Below are positions 60,758 to 64,000 of a stretch of DNA of 64,000 nt, in pieces. The notes under the pieces are model-generated. The model did no database searches, was not told the DNA's origin, and saw only the letters and a program-made list of their open reading frames with translations. Origin of the DNA: Pacificimonas pallii (GTDB taxonomy: Bacteria; Pseudomonadota; Alphaproteobacteria; Sphingomonadales; Sphingomonadaceae). Location: positions 744,001-808,000 of the forward strand of contig NZ_JAGSPA010000001.1 in assembly GCF_019204005.1 (NCBI RefSeq), written 5' to 3'. Every line of letters starts with the position of its first letter. Position 1 is the stretch's first letter. The translations under genes and the position numbers were made by a program.

Positions 60758-62512
60758 ATGACCGGGCGCGACGATGACCTCCGTATCAAACCCGGCCGTA
60801 TCCGCGACCGTGGGCCGTACGGACGCAAGGCGCAGAGCTTCGTCGGCCAGGTTATGCGTGCGACCAAAAAAGCCGGCCACACCGGCTATCGTTTCAACGG
60901 CGCAAGCCGCACCGGCTCGGGGTCGACCTTCGGGCGCGGGCGGTTCGCGGCGACCGCGCGCAGCCTCTCACGAACCCAGCGCCGTGTCATCGTCAAGGCG
61001 CGTGTCGTTCGCCATCGCGGGGCACGTTACCGCTCTGCGCCGCTCGCCAAGCACATCTCCTATCTGAAGCGCGACGGCGTCACACGGGACGGGCGCGACG
61101 CGACCATGTTCGACCGTGACGGTAACGCTGACGAACGCGCCTTCGCCGAACGCTGCGAGGACGACCGACACCACTTCCGCTTCATCGTCTCGCCGGAAGA
61201 TGCGGGCTCCATGGAAGATCTGCACGCTTTCACCCGTGACCTCATGGATCGGGCCGAACGCGATCTCGGAACCGATCTCGATTGGGTCGCCGTCGATCAT
61301 TGGAACACCGACAATCCCCATGTCCATGTTCTGCTTCGCGGCAAGACGGACCACGGTAAAGACCTCGTCATCTCGCGCGACTATATCGCACGCGGCTTTC
61401 GTGCCCGCGCCGAGGAACTGGTCGGGCTCGAACTGGGGCCACGCACCCAACATGAGATTGCGGCAAGCCTCGACACGGAGATCGACGCCGAGCACTGGAC
61501 CGGACTTGATCGTGTCCTGCGCGCGCTCGCGGACGAGAGCGGCGGCATCGTCGATCTTCGACCTGGCGCGCCGGAACCATCCGATCCAGAACTGCGTCGG
61601 CGATTGATAGGACGTGCACAGACGCTGGAACGTCTCGGTCTCGCCGACAGGTTGGCGCCTGCCGTCTGGGAACTGAAACCCGGCATGGAACGCACACTGC
61701 GCGAACTCGGCGATCGGGGCGACATTATCAAAACCATGCACCGCGCTCTGGCGGACGGTCCCGCGCGATCGTTTTCGGACTTCGCGGTAGAGAGCACTCC
61801 GGCCGAACCGGTCCTTGGACGACTTGTCGATCGCGGGCTCCATGATGAACTGACGGGCGAAGCCTATGCCGTCATCGACGGCGTCGACGGGCGGGTCCAT
61901 CACCTGCGCTTCCCCGACCTGGCCCGAACCGGCGATACACCCATCGGCGGGATCGTCGAGACGCGGAGTTGGACACCACGTGATGGCAGTACTGCACGAC
62001 TGTCTCTGGTTGGCCGGTCCGATCTCTCGCTCGCCGCGCAGGTCGATGCCGATGGCGCGACCTGGCTCGATCGTCTGCAATTGGCGAAGGGCGGCGCGCC
62101 CTTGAGCGGGAACGGGTTCGGCTCGGAGGTGCACGATGCACTCGGACGGCGGGCCGAACATCTCGTCACCGAGGGCCTGGCGACGCGGCAAGGTCCGCGC
62201 GTCAAGTTTGCCCGCGACCTGTTGGCGACACTCCGCAAACGCGAACTGGATACCGCCGCGACGAAGCTTACCGCAGAGACTGGTCTTCCGCGCAGAATCA
62301 CGAGCGAGGGTGAGGCTGTCATCGGCACCTATCGCCAGCGCCTCGATCTCGCCTCGGGCCGCTTCGCCATGATCGACGACGGGATGGGCTTCGAACTCGT
62401 GCCCTGGAAACCCCAACTCGAAAAGCATCTCGGCCAGACCGTCACCGGAACCATGACACCGGGCGGCGGCGTAGATTGGACTCTCGGCCGCAGGCGCAGT
62501 CTCGGAATCTGA
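60758..62512 (+). CDS. VirD2/MOBP-like relaxase with DUF3363
   Basis: 584 residues. A basic N-terminus to about 100 is followed by LAKHISYLKRDG, then the metal-binding motif HWNTDNPHVHVLLRG (H181, H188, H190). Nicking tyrosine candidates lie at Y91 and Y102. The C-terminal two thirds match DUF3363. It nicks oriT and pilots the strand to the recipient through the coupling protein encoded next. The start overlaps the preceding reading frame. Confidence 0.92.
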   Translation: MTGRDDDLRIKPGRIRDRGPYGRKAQSFVGQVMRATKKAGHTGYRFNGASRTGSGSTFGRGRFAATARSLSRTQRRVIVKARVVRHRGARYRSAPLAKHISYLKRDGVTRDGRDATMFDRDGNADERAFAERCEDDRHHFRFIVSPEDAGSMEDLHAFTRDLMDRAERDLGTDLDWVAVDHWNTDNPHVHVLLRGKTDHGKDLVISRDYIARGFRARAEELVGLELGPRTQHEIAASLDTEIDAEHWTGLDRVLRALADESGGIVDLRPGAPEPSDPELRRRLIGRAQTLERLGLADRLAPAVWELKPGMERTLRELGDRGDIIKTMHRALADGPARSFSDFAVESTPAEPVLGRLVDRGLHDELTGEAYAVIDGVDGRVHHLRFPDLARTGDTPIGGIVETRSWTPRDGSTARLSLVGRSDLSLAAQVDADGATWLDRLQLAKGGAPLSGNGFGSEVHDALGRRAEHLVTEGLATRQGPRVKFARDLLATLRKRELDTAATKLTAETGLPRRITSEGEAVIGTYRQRLDLASGRFAMIDDGMGFELVPWKPQLEKHLGQTVTGTMTPGGGVDWTLGRRRSLGI

Positions 62513-62537
62513 AACAAAAAAAGATGAGCAAGACACC

Positions 62538-64000
62538 ATGACGCAAGACCCCCGCCAGTCACCCGCCACCGCGATCCTCTGGGGCCAGATCATTATCGTG
62601 TCCGCCGTCGTGCTTCTCTTCGTCTGGGCGGCCACGCAGTGGACCGCCTGGCGACTCGGATTCCAGCCACAACTTGGCGCACCCATGACCGAACTCTTCG
62701 ACTGGCCGATCTATCCGCCCTGGGATTTCTTCGTCTGGTGGTATTTCTACGACGCCTACGCGCCCCGCGTATTCGTCGAGGGCGCCATCATCGCCGGTTC
62801 CGGCGGGATCGCCGCGATCGGTGTCGCGATCTTCCTCTCGGTCTTGCGCGCCCGCGAGGCACGCGACGTCACCACTTACGGCTCGGCGAGATGGGCAGAT
62901 CGCGACGACGTCACGGCCAGCGGATTGCTGTCACCTGACGGTGTCGTGCTCGGCCGCTTCGATGAGCGTTACCTCCGTCACGACGGTCCGGAACATGTGC
63001 TCTGCTTCGCGCCGACGCGATCCGGCAAAGGCGTCGGTCTGGTTGTGCCCTCGCTCCTGACCTGGCCGGGATCCGCCATCGTGCATGATATCAAGGGCGA
63101 GAACTGGCAGCTCACCGCCGGATGGCGGTCGCGTTACTCGCGCGTGTTGCTGTTCGATCCAACCGATCCGAACTCGTCCCGCTACAATCCGCTGCTGGAA
63201 GTCAGGCGCGGCGACGGCGAGGTGCGTGACGTCCAGAACGTCGCCGATATCCTCGTCGACCCCGAAGGTTTGCTTGAACGGCGGAATCACTGGGAGAAGA
63301 CCAGCCATGCGCTGCTCGTCGGCGCGATCCTGCACGTGCTCTATGCGGAAGCCGACAAGACGCTCGCCGGCGTCGCCGCCTTTCTGTCCGATCCACGCCG
63401 ACCGATCGCCGCGACCCTGACCGCCATGATGCGCACGCCACATCTGGGCGACCGGCCCCATCCTGTCGTCGCGCAGGCCGCGCGCGAACTCTTGAACAAA
63501 TCCGAGAACGAACGCTCCGGCGTGCTATCGACCGCGATGAGTTTCCTCGGCCTCTATCGCGATCCTGTCGTCGCGAAAGTCACCAGCCGGTGCGATTGGC
63601 GCATCCGTGACTTGGTCGAACGCGCGCGGCCGACGACGCTCTACCTCGTCATCCCTCCCTCCGACATCTCGCGAACCAAACCTCTCGTCAGGCTGCTGCT
63701 CAATCAGATCGGCCGCAGACTGACAGAAGAATTGAACAGGCAAGGAAGACGGCACCGGCTGCTGCTGATGCTTGACGAGTTCCCGGCACTCGGAAGGTTG
63801 GATTTTTTCGAGAGCCAGCTCGCTTTCATGGCAGGCTACGGCCTTAAGGCGTTCCTGATTGCCCAGTCTCTGAACCAGATTGAGAAAGCCTACGGTCAGA
63901 ACAACGCCATCCTCGACAACTGCCACGTCCGTGTCGCCTTCGCCACCAATGACGAGCGCACCGCAAAACGTGTTTCGGACGCACTCGGCACCGCCACCGA
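62538..64000 (+). CDS. virD4: VirD4/TraG-type coupling protein, cut by the window end
   Basis: The first 487 residues are present, and no stop occurs before 64000. Two N-terminal membrane segments lie at about 14-34 and 80-103. Walker A is APTRSGKGVG (158-167), Walker B is LLLMLDEFPALG (about 407-418), and SQLAFMAGYGLKAFLIAQS follows. It is the hexameric ATPase that passes the relaxase-DNA complex to the type IV channel. The remaining 130-200 residues and the trb genes should follow to the right. Confidence 0.93.
   Translation, partial: MTQDPRQSPATAILWGQIIIVSAVVLLFVWAATQWTAWRLGFQPQLGAPMTELFDWPIYPPWDFFVWWYFYDAYAPRVFVEGAIIAGSGGIAAIGVAIFLSVLRAREARDVTTYGSARWADRDDVTASGLLSPDGVVLGRFDERYLRHDGPEHVLCFAPTRSGKGVGLVVPSLLTWPGSAIVHDIKGENWQLTAGWRSRYSRVLLFDPTDPNSSRYNPLLEVRRGDGEVRDVQNVADILVDPEGLLERRNHWEKTSHALLVGAILHVLYAEADKTLAGVAAFLSDPRRPIAATLTAMMRTPHLGDRPHPVVAQAARELLNKSENERSGVLSTAMSFLGLYRDPVVAKVTSRCDWRIRDLVERARPTTLYLVIPPSDISRTKPLVRLLLNQIGRRLTEELNRQGRRHRLLLMLDEFPALGRLDFFESQLAFMAGYGLKAFLIAQSLNQIEKAYGQNNAILDNCHVRVAFATNDERTAKRVSDALGTAT

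Larger units (their letters stand above)
35162..64000. mobile_element. Integrative and conjugative element, left end inside window, right end beyond it
   Basis: From the tRNA-Arg half-site and integrase on the left, through a defence-rich cargo (36.8-48.3 kb) of lower GC, into a conjugation core with relaxase and VirD4-type coupling protein that is cut by the window end. The mating-pair genes (trb/virB), which should follow, are not seen. The order of DUF2840, TraF peptidase, transglycosylase, relaxase and coupling protein resembles ICEs known from alpha- and betaproteobacteria (Tn4371-like). That comparison is from memory. Confidence 0.8.

Noticed and set aside
60504-60761. An 85-codon frame with 4-nt overlaps to both transglycosylase and relaxase genes
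   Set aside because: Composition is non-coding (TTG/TTC run, inverted repeats, no domain). The position fits oriT better, and the overlaps can arise by chance.

Overview
The window reads as chromosomal DNA of a high-GC alphaproteobacterium, most likely a sphingomonad. The grounds are two large TonB-dependent receptors paired with secreted peptidases, alphaproteobacterial codon usage, and an integrative conjugative element (ICE) core of the DUF932/ParB/DUF736/DUF2285/DUF2840/TraF/relaxase/VirD4 type that is common in that group. No species name is supported.

Left block (0.5-13.4 kb): a tightly packed plus-strand operon encodes a CHAT protease fused through one membrane helix to OmpA-like units, a caspase fused to an alpha/beta-hydrolase (lipase-like), a second CHAT protease, and a STAND-type P-loop NTPase with a membrane helix. 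The last three genes overlap by 4 nt. Facing it on the minus strand are a TIR-TM-TPR protein, a 49-residue protein and a peptidoglycan-binding N-acetylmuramidase. I know of no described system with this exact composition. It is the best candidate here for a new immune or cell-suicide system, with an NTPase switch, caspase-like proteases, and lipase and TIR effectors at the envelope.

Middle block (13.6-33.6 kb): ordinary metabolic DNA for peptide and amino-acid scavenging. It holds a sodium-symporter, two TPR lipoprotein-like or periplasmic proteins, an M19 dipeptidase, an XRE-cupin regulator, a TonB receptor, an ALDH7-type dehydrogenase, a PNPOx-family protein with a MocR regulator, and a LysR/TonB receptor/S9 peptidase set. 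Decayed pieces (a serine hydrolase and an IS5 transposase) interrupt it.

Junction (33.7-35.4 kb): a deleted IS3-family element, a broken serine recombinase containing a trinucleotide repeat, and the 3' half of a tRNA-Arg(CCG). The tRNA half lies beside a P4-type tyrosine integrase and marks the left edge of an ICE that runs out of the window to the right.

ICE cargo (36.8-48.3 kb): visibly lower GC than its surroundings and almost entirely defence-like. One minus-strand array of eight genes runs AbiEi, AbiEii, sigma factor, small regulator, ImmA/IrrE-UvrD helicase, triple multi-ubiquitin protein, ThiF E1 enzyme, DUF6527. Divergent to it is a two-gene unit of a possible nuclease and a second caspase-like protease. 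Two matching palindromes sit in the shared promoter region.

ICE core (48.3-64 kb): DUF932, ParB-like, Toprim, SLOG/DUF2493 and DUF736 genes, a frameshifted DUF2285 regulator, an Abi-C protein, then regulator, DUF2840, TraF protease, transglycosylase, relaxase and coupling protein. Two families of repeated, structured leader sequences precede core genes, and one shows base-pair covariation between its two copies.
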